From the NCBI GenBank assembly GCA_963699085.1, contig CAVOTH010000004.1, forward strand, positions 1,488,001 through 1,552,000: a stretch of 64,000 bases of DNA, read 5' to 3'. The position numbers were made by a program, and so were the translations under genes. A model generated the notes under the pieces. That model was not told the DNA's origin. It ran no database searches and saw only the letters and a program-made list of their open reading frames with translations. Positions 1-9,825 of the stretch are shown one piece after another; position 1 is the stretch's first letter, and each line of letters starts with the position of its first letter. The DNA comes from Bog-756 sp963699085. GTDB taxonomy: Bacteria; Actinomycetota; Acidimicrobiia; Acidimicrobiales; RAAP-2.

Positions 1-2989
1 CGATCACGTCGGAGGTGACCAGGAGCATCCGCGCCGTCTCGTCGGGAAGGTACTCGGTGAGGAGCATGACGTTGTCCTCCATCCCCCGATCCGCCACCAG
101 CTTGCGGATCTCGTCCTCATAGTCCTTCGACTCGACATGGGGGTATCGGGCGCAGAGGGCGAGCAGGAGGATGTCCGGGAACGTATCCCGCAACTCGTCC
201 ACCGCCTGGACCAGGTCGAGCGTCCCCTTGTGGGGGAGCAGGAACCCGAACGTGCCGACGATCGGACGATCGCCCAATCCGAGCCCGTTCCGTACGTCTT
301 CGATTCTGGCGTCCGGAGCGGCGGAGGCGCCGAGGGGGACGAGGCTGACGTTGTCCACCAGGCCCATCTCCGCCAGGTACAGCTGGTCGGTCTCCTGGTG
401 GACGATCAGGCGGTCGACCCGGGCCAGGGTGGGCTGAATCTGGCGGAGCGTGAGCAGCTCGCCCCGGTCGTCGTAGTCGAGGGTCCGATGCATCGTGAGC
501 ACCACGCCGCGGCGTTCGAGTTGCCGCTCGATGACTTCGGCCAGGTGGCCGAACTCGAAGAAACCGAAATTGAACTGGATGTGCAGGACCTCGGCATCCG
601 ACAGTGCCAGTGCCGCCTCCAGCTCGTCGAGGTCCGGCGACCACCGATCGTGCCACGTTCTGATCACTCCGGCCTCCGCCGTCGGATCGATGAGCTCGGC
701 GCCCCTGTCGGCGAACAGCTCGAACGACACAGCGCCCGACGAGCGCTCGACGAGGTAGCGGGTGTTCTCCGCAATTCCACAGCGCGAGTTCCACGTGGTG
801 ACCATCGCCACGTCGATCGGTCGGGCTCCCTCGACCACGTCGACCAGGAACGCTTTCCACCGACTGACGGCGGCATCCCACGAGTATTCAGTTGCGATCA
901 GCTGGCGGGCGGCCGCAACCCGCCCGGCGACCGCCGGGGAAGCCGGGTCGGAGACCAGCCCGGCCATGGCCGACCCCAACGCGACCCGGTCCGGCTCGGC
1001 CCATACCGAGCGGGGGATGTCGAAATGTGTCTGGGCGGGCTGGAGTGTGAACGGGATGCACAGCGCCGTGTCTTCGGTCACGAAGTCGGCGAGGCCCGAA
1101 TAAGCGACGCTGATCACCGGTATCCCAGCCAGCATGGCCTCGGCGACCGGCAGGCCGAATCCCTCACCTCGGGCCGGGTGCACGAACGCGTCGGCAAGGT
1201 TGTACAGCCCGTGCATCTCCCGCTCGTCGAGATCCCGATCGATCCACCGTACGTCGGGTGGATTGGCATGACCGGAACGGAGGCGCTCCAGGGTCTGGGC
1301 CACCTGGTTGTGGGGGTTCGGGAAGGTCTTGAGTACCAGCGTCACGTCATCCGTACCGTCAAACGTCTCGAAGAAGGCATCGAGCAGCACATCGACTCCC
1401 TTGCGGGGAAAGGCCGAACTGATGTGGAGGAACGTGAACCCACGCGGGTGGAGGAGCTCTGGTGCGTCGATCGTCGCGTCGGGATCGGGTCGATCCACCC
1501 CGTTCCCCACGACCGCGATGGGGACGTCGACACCCGAGTCGAGAAGTACGTCACGAACGAATCGGGACATGGCGCCGATGCCATCGAGATGGCGGTTGAA
1601 GTCGTCGGCCATCCACTTGGGGATCCTGCTCTCCTCCCAGCCGAAGTACTGGCAGGTGACAGCGCCGGGCGAGTCGTGAAGCCGGGGAGGCCACATCTGG
1701 CGGATCACCACGTCGGGATAGGGAACCTCGGAGGACCGGCGATAGAGGTCAGCGGCAACGGGGAACCGATCGAGGTCCGCTTGTGCGGGCACGTAGTCGC
1801 CGGGGCCCTCGGTGGCATAGATCGAGACGGAGATGTCCGGTGTCTCGGCCAGTCCCTCGGCCAGGCGTCTATTCATGGCGGCCAGGCTGTAGCTCGTCTC
1901 AAAGGGACCTTGCACCTGGACTTCGAGTGGATGTACGGCACCTTCGACGCGATCCACTATCCGTTGCAGCGCACGTTCCACGTCGAAACGACCGACCTGG
2001 GCGACACGCTCGAGCTGGCGCTCTACCAGGCGATGGCGAAGCCCTTCGTCGTCGAAGAGGGCCTTGACGGTTGCGGCCACGGTTGCGGGGTCCTGGGTCT
2101 CCAGCACGATGCCGGCCCCACCCATCGTCTCGGGCACGGCAGTCGACCCGAATGCCACCACAGGGATCCTGGCGGCCATGGCCTCGAGGATCGGGACGCC
2201 GAATCCTTCGTGCTCGCTCAGCGAGACGAACACACCGGCCCCGGCGAAGGCGGACTGGAGTCCCCGATCGGACACCTTCCCGGTGAAGAACACCTTGTCG
2301 GAGACGTTGAGCTGCTCGGCAATCGCCTCTACCTGGTCGACGTAACGGACATCGGACAGATCGCCGACCAGACGGAGCCTGGCGCTCGGGTCGAATGCGT
2401 GCTGGTAGGTGGCGAATGCTTCGACCAGTCGGTGCTGGCACTTGTTGGCCACGATCCGACCGACGTAGAGCCAGTCGTGGCTCGTCGGGTCGGCCGCCAG
2501 CCCTGCCTGCTCGAACTCGCGGAAGTCGGTGCGGACCGGGAGGACGTCGACACGGTCGAAGCCGGCCCTGAACCATCTCCAGTGCGGTTGAAGTTGGAGT
2601 CGGCCAGCCCGAAGAGCGATCGACGGGCAAGGTAACGCAGCTGGTCGCGACCGAGCCGGATGAATGCACGCACCCGACTGTCCTCGAAGTACTTCTCGGG
2701 GGTGATGTTGTGATAAATCGTCACGATCGGATTGGCAAGCCCGATGACGTCGTCAAAGGCTTCGTGTCCGATCGAGTGGTGGACGAGGAGGAGTTCATGC
2801 GCGGACCCCGGGTAGGTGTGGATGGGGCGGATCCGGCCCGCGAACGCCGGGGCTACGTGCTCGGCAAAGACCTCCGACTCGAAACCCAGGGACCGGAGCC
2901 GCCTCTGGATGTCGAGCATCTGATTGGTGACGGCGTCGCCTTTGGCTGTACCCGAGTGGAATTGGTGGACTGCCTCTGACCGGGGTCAC
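1..2989 (-). CDS. triple-domain GT4 glycosyltransferase, 3' end outside window
   Basis: Predicted cytoplasmic glycosyltransferase with three consecutive GT4-like (GT-B) modules in one chain of about 990 visible residues; the C-terminus lies beyond base 1. Module 1 (about 1-370) has VHQFHSG near the start and EHEGFGVPILEAM near base 2203. Module 2 (about 370-770) has HPARGEGFGLPVAE near 1159. Module 3 (from about 770) has WNSRCGIAENTR and GTFGFLLPHKG. The codon register is identical at bases 2203, 1645, 1159 and 7, so the module fusion is real and not a frameshift artefact. Near the start, two extra G bases (about 2565-2590) and one extra base (about 2978) break the frame. The chosen GTG start overlaps the TGA of the upstream methyltransferase (GTGA). 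Likely builds a surface polysaccharide; substrates are unknown. Confidence 0.8.
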
Positions 2990-4243
2990 TTGGTGGCGAC
3001 GACCACGTAATCCTGATAGCCGAAGACACTCTGCAGCAGTGCCCGCACCGCCTCGCCCTCCGGGGTCATCGGGCAGATCGTCGACCAGGTCCAGCGCCGG
3101 ATGGGGCGAACGTTCCTCCATCTGCACGTCGTGGAAGCCGAGCTGCTCGCAGATGAACCGCAGCGTCTCCGGGTGGACCGGGCGCACGTGGGAGGTGTCG
3201 GCGTAGTAGTGGTTGCCAAGAGCGTACGAGCTGCGAGGATTGATCGTCTCCATGACGAGTGCGCCATTTGTCTGCAAGGCCCTGTAGGAAAGGCGGACAA
3301 GCTCCTCGAGTCTCAGTGGTGAGGAGGTGTTCGACCACCTGGGCGCAGAAGATGCCTTCATCGAGTCCGGCTTGGCCTGGGCCAGGTAGTGGACTCCGTC
3401 GTCCTGTACCACGGTGAGCCCCTTCGCCGCGCACGCCTGCGACCATGCCGGGGTCGGTGTCGATTCCGATGCATTCGTGGCCCTCCTTGGCCAGCAACTC
3501 CAGCATCTCCCCCGATCCGCACCCGATGTCCACGATCGGGCCGGGTGCCCCCGGCGGAGGGAACAGGCTGAGATACCGCTTCTGGCCCTCGACGATGTCG
3601 GCGCTGGCCCCGCGGAAGCGATGCTCGAACTCGACATAGTCCAGATCGACGCCCCGGGTCGATTCTGCACCGAGGCGACCGAGTAGCGATTCGACCTCTT
3701 TGCCCAGGGCCATCACCTCGCCCTGCATCGCCGCGCCATGAATCACCTGGACCTGATCGGCGACCAGGGCGGAAAGGGCCTCGATCGACTCCTGGGTCTT
3801 CCGAAACCGCTCGATGGAGCCCACGAGCTCCAGGCGAAGGCGCACGTTCTGGCGCCTCAGGCCCTCGAGCTCCGACTCGATTCGATGCAGGCTGTTGTAG
3901 GTTTCCGACGCAAAGTCGATGGTGCGCGCATCGAGCTCCTGCTCGGCGCTCCACCGCGGCTCGACGTACCAGCTGGTAAGTCGACGGACCACTTTCTTGA
4001 CGACTGAGCCAGCCCCCCCAGCCAGATCGGGGGCTGCACGGTGCGGTGTGCCGCCCGCATGGCGTGGATCGGGGCAACGACGGCCGGGAGCCCATCGGGA
4101 TCTGCGGCCCCCGGGGTCGGCCCTCCGGCGTTGATCTGTGCGATCAGATGCTCGACCCGGTTGACCAGGTCGTCGGCCCCGACCACATTGCCGTCTACGT
4201 CAAGCATGGCGGGAGGCAGCCTCATTGGTCCGTTGGATCGCAT
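2986..4243 (-). CDS. class I SAM-dependent methyltransferase with N-terminal coiled coil (frame broken)
   Basis: Methyltransferase of the kind found in polysaccharide clusters. The N-terminal part (about 1-80) is unremarkable. A charged helical stretch follows (about 95-190, likely coiled coil), then a Rossmann fold with motif I VDIGCGSGEMLELLA and the acidic motif IGIDTDPGM. The C-terminal part contains ALVMETINPRSSYALGNHYY and ends in VVVATK. The protein can be followed across at least three single-base frame changes (near 3970, 3440 and 3070). The stop overlaps the GTG of the GT4 gene, so the two are translationally coupled. The acceptor is unknown; sugar or lipid-linked glycan methylation is inferred from context. 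The start at 4243 is the first ATG of the frame and is uncertain. Confidence 0.75.
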
Positions 4244-4607
4244 GCGTGAGAATCATACTGCGCACGGTTTGGATGCAGCCGCCAACTGTGACCCCGTGGG
4301 CTGAGCTCGGCCACTGGGTCGGGTCGGTGGGCCGTGGCGATCGCCCTGGGAATGTCCCCGGCGGGGCCAGTTCCGCCCACGCTTCCCAAAGGACCTGCGA
4401 CGGGACAGGCCTTCCACCTTGTCCGTTTGGCAACAACGAGGCCTCGATCGGCCAGCTCTTCCCGGTTGCAGGAGTCTGAGACCTGGGAATGGACGAGATA
4501 CACTCCGCCGGTGCGTTCGGAGGTGTGGGGCCGTGGCTCCACGCTTGGCCAGGTGGCCCGGTGAAACGAGAGGGTGACGGAGGGGCGTCGCTCGATGCCG
4601 ACGCAGA
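4244..4607. other. divergent intergenic region, no gene seen
   Basis: About 360 bases between a leftward methyltransferase and a rightward membrane-protein gene. Short open frames exist on both strands but show no recognisable protein, and none has a convincing ribosome binding site. It presumably holds the promoters of both transcription units; I could not pick out a reliable -35/-10 pair. Confidence 0.5.
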
Positions 4608-5555
4608 TTGGGTAGGCAGAACGAGGCAGAGCCCGCCCAACTGTCCCCGTTTCCGCCATGTCCGTCCAAGTGGAGCGCATTCGCGGTACTGCGGTTGGTG
4701 GCCACCGAGGTGGCCCCGATTTCAATCGTCATCCTCCTGGTCACGCTCGAGCTCCGCCACATCGCTCATACGAACTGGTTGACGTTCTTTCTCTATACCG
4801 GGGATGCCCTCACCCTGCCCCTATTCCGAGAGTCGCTGGCCCAGCACCAGGTTTGGGAACCGGTGGTCTCATCGCAGTTGCTGCTCTTTCCCGAGGCAGT
4901 GCTCTACGCGCTGTGCAGTGTGGTGACATCGTCCGTCCGTGCATCACTGGTGGCCAACGCCTATCTCAACGTCCTGCTGCTCTACGCCGGGGCTCGCTTC
5001 ATCACCCCTCTAGTCGTCCCGTCCGCGGCCAGGCGGGGAGCGGCGGCGGCCGTCTTCATCGCCACGGTCCCCTCAGCCATTCCTGGGCAGGAGCCATCCT
5101 GGGATGCGTCGCTGTTGTCGGCACCGTCGCCCTCGCCTCCAGCCTCCAGCCTCCAGCCCCTAGTCAACCCGGCCGACTTCGCGTCTGGGCAGTGCTTCGG
5201 CCGCATCGAGGCGATCCGCGGGCAGACCGGTGTAGGCGACTTTTGGATCTCCAGGCCACTCGATGCGTACGGCTCAGGCGACACCCATGTCATCCAGGTG
5301 CTGCCGAACCTGGCGCCATTTGTCTGGCTGGTCAACCGGGGTTCGTTCTTACACCAAAGAGTCACGTTCGTCGTCATCGACGAACGTGTCAGACCACCGA
5401 ACGGGCTCGTAGCTGCAGACACCCAGGCGCTCGGACATCCGCGGGCCGAGTACTCGTGCCCCGGACTCTCCGTCTACACCTATCCCCGCGGTACCTACGG
5501 GTATTCGGTCCTGAATCGCACACTCAACTCCTGGATCAATACATGGAATCTGTAG
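4608..5555 (+). CDS. polytopic membrane protein, possibly internally deleted
   Basis: The N-terminal 150 residues contain hydrophobic helices (around VAPISIVILLVTLEL and ANAYLNVLLLYAGARFI) and a loop with NWLTFFLYTGDALTLP, a layout typical of GT-C-like or uncharacterised cell-envelope membrane proteins. The C-terminal 130 residues look like an extracytoplasmic domain. Between them only one further helix-like stretch (GAILGCVAVVGTVALAS) can be found, and it lies in a different frame around 5090-5140, next to three copies of cctccag. Family members of this architecture usually have many more helices, so the gene may have lost its middle, or the assembly may have. Start unclear; 4608 is simply the most upstream ATG. 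Confidence 0.45.
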   Translation: MGRQNEAEPAQLSPFPPCPSKWSAFAVLRLVATEVAPISIVILLVTLELRHIAHTNWLTFFLYTGDALTLPLFRESLAQHQVWEPVVSSQLLLFPEAVLYALCSVVTSSVRASLVANAYLNVLLLYAGARFITPLVVPSAARRGAAAAVFIATVPSAIPGQEPSWDASLLSAPSPSPPASSLQPLVNPADFASGQCFGRIEAIRGQTGVGDFWISRPLDAYGSGDTHVIQVLPNLAPFVWLVNRGSFLHQRVTFVVIDERVRPPNGLVAADTQALGHPRAEYSCPGLSVYTYPRGTYGYSVLNRTLNSWINTWNL

Positions 5556-5643
5556 CGGTACTTGAAACCGCTTCATGGAACCGGTCCGGTGGCGGCGGAT
5601 CAGGTCGTCGGTGAACCGATCGGACCCGGTCTCCTCCGATCGT

Positions 5644-7478
5644 TCAGAGTGCTCCGGCACTGCTCGCCCAGAGCACGTACCGGGACGTGCTGGCGCGGGG
5701 TGGGCCGAATGCCTGGCTGAACACCGAGATCACCGCGGTCGACCCTTTGACCCACCGGTCGACGATGAGAAGCCGGATGTGATCGCTGGCCACCACATAG
5801 CGCACCGTGGCGACCAGCGCCGGCGAGACAGGCACCGGTGGGAGGTAAGGGTTGTAGGCCTCCTGACCTTCCAAGAATTGGTCGAGTCCGGGAGGAGACA
5901 TCGGGTTGGGCATACCAGTGGGTGCACCGGTGGGGTCCGGATGTTCGGCGTAGCCACCGGCGAGCGTGAAGCGGAAGCCAGTGTCGACCTGCCAGGTCAT
6001 CGGCTCGACGAACAGGGGTGAGGCAATTGGGTAGGTGACGGCCACCGGATTTCCCGACGGGATGGCGTCACTCAACGAAGCCGGCAACCCGCGGGCCGCC
6101 TGCGATCCCTCCGGCCAGCGTGGCAACTGGGTGAATACCGCCACGGCGAGGACCAACAACGCAAGCACCGTGGTCCCGAATGCCTTGGACGAGGAGCTGT
6201 GTCGACGTCCTTTGGCCGCCGCCCGATGGACGTCGTCTAGACCGAAGGCCAAGATCGCCGCGATGCATGCTGCCGCCTCCATCGACATGCGATCCGGAAG
6301 CAGGTTGTCCATCAGCGGGAGCTTTTCGAAGACGAGGAACGAAGCGGGATCCCCGTGTTGTGCCCGTAAATCCACAGATTCCGTCCGAACGACATCACCA
6401 ACGCAGCGATCAGGATTGCCAGCGTCAGCTGCATCCGAGGGCTCCGGCGGGATCTCCAGACGAAGTAGCCGGCAATGATCAGGATCGGGATACCGATGTA
6501 CCCACCAGACTCCGACACGTTGGTTCCCGGTATACCGGCGAAGTGGAGCCCCAACGAAACCCGCTGGAGCGACCCGGGGAACACGAGGTTGGCCATATCG
6601 TTGAAGTATGGGTTTATGACGGGCTGTGCGGTCCCCGTATAGCGCTCGGGTCCGGCCAGGAGCATCCACAAGGGGTAGGCGAGGAGCACCCCGGCGACTC
6701 CGACGGCGACAGCGAGGGATGCGATGACCGACCTGGCTGCACCAGCGACTTGGGTCCGGTAGCGGACGGCCACACAGACCACGGCCCACGCAATGAATAG
6801 GGCGACCGTGGTCATCACCTCGGGCTCCGAGAGGTATTGGGCCACGACCAGCAATCCGAGCTGAATCCCCAGTCGGATCGGGGATCCCTGGCGCCGGAGG
6901 ATCGATGCCACGGTGAGGGCGATGAACGGAACGATCGCGAGGAATACGAGAACCAAATGACCCTCGACCTCGCCAACTGCATACGGAGAGAACCCGTAAA
7001 GGAGTCCCCCGATCACCGCGCCGATCGCCCACACCCCCCACTTCCGCAGCACGATGTAGGCCGCCGCGGCCGAGGCCGGCATGGCCAGGATCATCAACAC
7101 GTTGGCGCGTGCGATCGGGCCCATGAACAGGGCCAGGGGTGCGGTGAGCAGGCCGAGGAAGGGGGACTCGGTGTTCTGAGCAAGGTTGACACCCTGTGGA
7201 GCGAGGATGGCATGGCTGTAGAACGGGTTGAGTCCGTGAGCCAGTGCGTGAGGGACCCACGCCAGGAACCACATGGCCAGGACAGAGTCACCGGCTGTCC
7301 CGAATAATCTGTCGGACGTCCACGGCAGGACCGGCCAGAAGGCACACAGGCTCAATGCCACATAGATGGCGAACACCCCGGCGGTGAACAGCCATGAAGG
7401 CTTCGAAGGGGCCTTCGATGCGATCGGAACGGACACAGCTTTCACCGAAGGGGTGTCGTTGACGTCGATGAGGGTCAT
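5644..7478 (-). CDS. large polytopic membrane protein, GT-C-like architecture
   Basis: About 610 residues: a short cytoplasmic N-terminus, then roughly ten hydrophobic helices separated by periplasmic-type loops, and a soluble C-terminal domain of about 170 residues rich in Pro. The first loop (WTSDRLFGTAGDSVLAMWFLAW) and APQGVNLAQNTESPFLG resemble GT-C or YfhO-like membrane glycosyltransferases, which use polyprenyl-phosphate sugars outside the membrane. That assignment is inferred from topology only. One frame change near 6340 separates the N-terminal two thirds from the remainder starting at FLVFEKLPLMDN. ATG 7478 is preceded by gagaaagg at good spacing and is preferred to the longer frame starting at 7538. 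Confidence 0.65.
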
Positions 7479-7916
7479 GAGGCCTTTCTCAGGATGTCGT
7501 GATCGCAGGGTTGCGGAGTCGGCGTTGTCCCGCCACAATGCGGACCCGGTGGCCCGCCGTCGCCGTTCGGGGCTCCGCGCACCAGGAATTTACCTGCGAT
7601 CGGGCCCCTTCGACAGGCACCGTGTCGCTGCCGCCAACGATGGGCTCGCGACCAGGTCGAGTCGGCCTCCGCCCGGGAGATTACCTCCCCCTCGGCGAGG
7701 TCCACCAGGACGGCACCGAGGTCACTCCGGTCTGGGACGGATTACCCTCCCAACCCAGCTGAGCGATGGAGCGGGTCGTCATGGGACAAGGGGGCCGAGG
7801 AGACCGTCGAACAAGGTCTCTCTCGCTTCGCAGCCAGATCGAATTGACCTTCCCATCTCTCCGGCACGGTGGTCTCGGGCATTGACCCAGGTCAGGGCTG
7901 CATAAGGCCAACGTCA
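7479..7916. other. intergenic region between two leftward membrane-protein genes
   Basis: About 440 bases with no supported gene. Open frames here on the plus strand overlap the start of the neighbouring gene in antisense and resemble nothing. It separates two genes with the same orientation, so it should contain the promoter of the 5644-7478 gene and the 3' region of the DUF2079 gene. Confidence 0.5.
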
Positions 7917-9473
7917 CTACTGTTTGAATTCGATCTGCGTCGTGCCCGGGGGCACCGCAATACGAAAGGCGTAGATCCCATTCGAATCCGCTAGCACCGA
8001 CGCGTGAAAACGACTTCGGAGCATGGCCGCCCCTGTTGTTACTTCAGCTTGGGTGGCCGAATCGAGGCCAGGCGTGATCGCGAACACCACCACCACTTGT
8101 CGCGCATTGACCGGCACAATCTCCGCGGGGCTGGGTAGCAAGATGTAGACGAACTGTCGACTGCTGAATCGGCCGATGACTCGCAAGGAGGAAGCGACTT
8201 CAGCGTTACTTGGCGTTCGTTGAAGAACTTTCTCCAGCTGCGATGCCTGTGTAGCCGTTGCTCCGGTGTTCATTGACGTACGGACAATGGCGCTGGACGA
8301 GCTGATTCCAGATGCCAGTGCGATCACGAGCAGCGCACCGCCGACGACTGCCGGGACGACCCAACGGCCACGTAGGCGTGAAGCGAACCAAACGAGTACC
8401 GACACGGTCCCAAAAAGCAGAAACGGGAAGAGCGCGAAGTTTTGAAATGGGGACTCGATGTAGACGAAACTAGAATTCAGTGCACTAGTGGTTAATACGA
8501 CAATTGGAACCCCGAACCCCCACGCAGATGCCAACCCGATGAACCCGGCCGGCTTCACAACAGTCCAAACATCGTGAAATCGAATATGCATTTGATGAAC
8601 CAGACGCGCCGGATGCGTCAGCGCCCCAATTCCGATGAGCGCCAAGCCACCAGCGGCCGGCACAGTGGCCCGACCGGCCAGGTATGCGTATGCATTCAGC
8701 GATGATCCGAGATTGGCACCGATGGCATCGATCAGCACGACCCATGCGCCACCGGCCGCGATGAAATAGAGACCCTGACGGCGCGTGCTGCGGCCGGCAA
8801 TGACGGCCGAAACGCCGATCCCCACGACGTACAGAGCCGGAAGATCACCACACAACAGCGTCAGCACGACCCATACCCATGCCCAGCGGAATCGCTCTCG
8901 GTAGATCTCTCGAGCGGCAAGTACGGCAAATAGGGCGGCGGTCGACTCAAAGTGAAAATCTGACGTCACTGTTCCCCATAAGAGGGGATTCACGAAGATC
9001 GCGGCCAGTGATGCGCAGCCGATGCAAATCGCAGGTGCGGTGCGGACGTTACGAGTCTCAAGATGCTCGAGCACCCAGAAAAATGCCACAAGGCCAGCGC
9101 CAGTGGCTGTGAGGTCTTGAATCCAGAGCAACGACACCGGTTGCGCAGAGGCGAGATGGATCAGCGCCAATGGCCACATGATGAGCTCGAAATGGCTTTG
9201 ATAGAACGGGTATCCGTATATTGAATTGAAGGGATTGAGATGACCTTGTCCGATCAGAGTCCACGCCTGATTGAACATTCCGAAGTCCTCGATCAGATGA
9301 AACCGATGGAAGAGGAAAGTCGAAAGAATCAATGTTGCGATCAGCTGAGCTCCGATCACCACAAGCCCGGTCACACGTAGGCGCGTCCAGAGCGAGCGGC
9401 CCGGCCGGCGGACGGGATCTTCTCCAGGCACCGCCAAATCGACCCCAGGCGCCAAGACTGAGTCGACGGACAT
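7917..9473 (-). CDS. DUF2079 family membrane protein
   Basis: A 518-residue protein from ATG 9473. After a 35-residue N-terminus come about nine to ten transmembrane helices (first near residues 45-65, VVIGAQLIATLILSTFLF). The loop following it carries DFGMFNQAWTLIGQGHLNPF and YQSHFELIMWPLA, matching the signature loop of DUF2079 proteins, a GT-C-like family of unknown substrate. The C-terminal 100 residues are soluble. The frame is intact. An upstream TTG at 9752 would add 93 residues including a (SNGSSPLSR)4 repeat, but ATG 9473 places the first helix where the family has it. It lies beside glycan genes, so envelope polysaccharide synthesis is likely. Confidence 0.7.
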   Translation of the reverse strand: MSVDSVLAPGVDLAVPGEDPVRRPGRSLWTRLRVTGLVVIGAQLIATLILSTFLFHRFHLIEDFGMFNQAWTLIGQGHLNPFNSIYGYPFYQSHFELIMWPLALIHLASAQPVSLLWIQDLTATGAGLVAFFWVLEHLETRNVRTAPAICIGCASLAAIFVNPLLWGTVTSDFHFESTAALFAVLAAREIYRERFRWAWVWVVLTLLCGDLPALYVVGIGVSAVIAGRSTRRQGLYFIAAGGAWVVLIDAIGANLGSSLNAYAYLAGRATVPAAGGLALIGIGALTHPARLVHQMHIRFHDVWTVVKPAGFIGLASAWGFGVPIVVLTTSALNSSFVYIESPFQNFALFPFLLFGTVSVLVWFASRLRGRWVVPAVVGGALLVIALASGISSSSAIVRTSMNTGATATQASQLEKVLQRTPSNAEVASSLRVIGRFSSRQFVYILLPSPAEIVPVNARQVVVVFAITPGLDSATQAEVTTGAAMLRSRFHASVLADSNGIYAFRIAVPPGTTQIEFKQ

Positions 9474-9486
9474 AGGTGAAGACAAT

Positions 9487-9594
9487 AGTGGCGATGAGCC
9501 ATTCGATCGGGACAGTGGCGATGAGCCATTCGATCGGGACAGTGGCGATGAGCCATTCGATCGGGACAGTGGCGATGAGCCATTCGATCGGGGC
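9487..9594. repeat. 27-bp tandem repeat, 4 copies
   Basis: Unit agtggcgatgagccattcga plus tcgggac, copies at 9487, 9514, 9541 and 9568; the first three are identical and the last differs by one base. It sits in the 350-bp region between the divergent DUF2079 and GT2 genes. Because 27 is divisible by three, all frames across it stay open, and if the DUF2079 gene started at TTG 9752 it would encode a nonapeptide repeat. Apart from this array I see no gene in 9474-9825. Confidence 0.95.
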
Positions 9595-9825
9595 GCCCTG
9601 AACGAAGGGCCCCTGGGCGGCTGGCCATCTCCCGCAGAATCTCGGGCGCCTCCCGAGGAGCCTCGTAGTGTTGGTCGGGCTGATGACAGGCACCTGCGGC
9701 AATAGTTGGTGAGTACCCGAACAGTTACGATCCGTGCAATCTGCAACAACAAGAAAAGGGCGAGGTGACGCTATCAAGGTACGGAGTTATCCAGAGCTGT
9801 TCAGCGCCCGGACTATGAGGATCGG

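Noticed and set aside
137..2635. 832-residue open frame on the plus strand
   Set aside because: It is antisense to the triple GT4 gene, whose three modules carry clear family motifs on the minus strand; the plus frame resembles nothing.
7366..7905. Plus-strand 179-residue frame in the 7.4-7.9 kb gap
   Set aside because: It overlaps the neighbouring membrane gene's start in antisense and has no recognisable domain or ribosome binding site.
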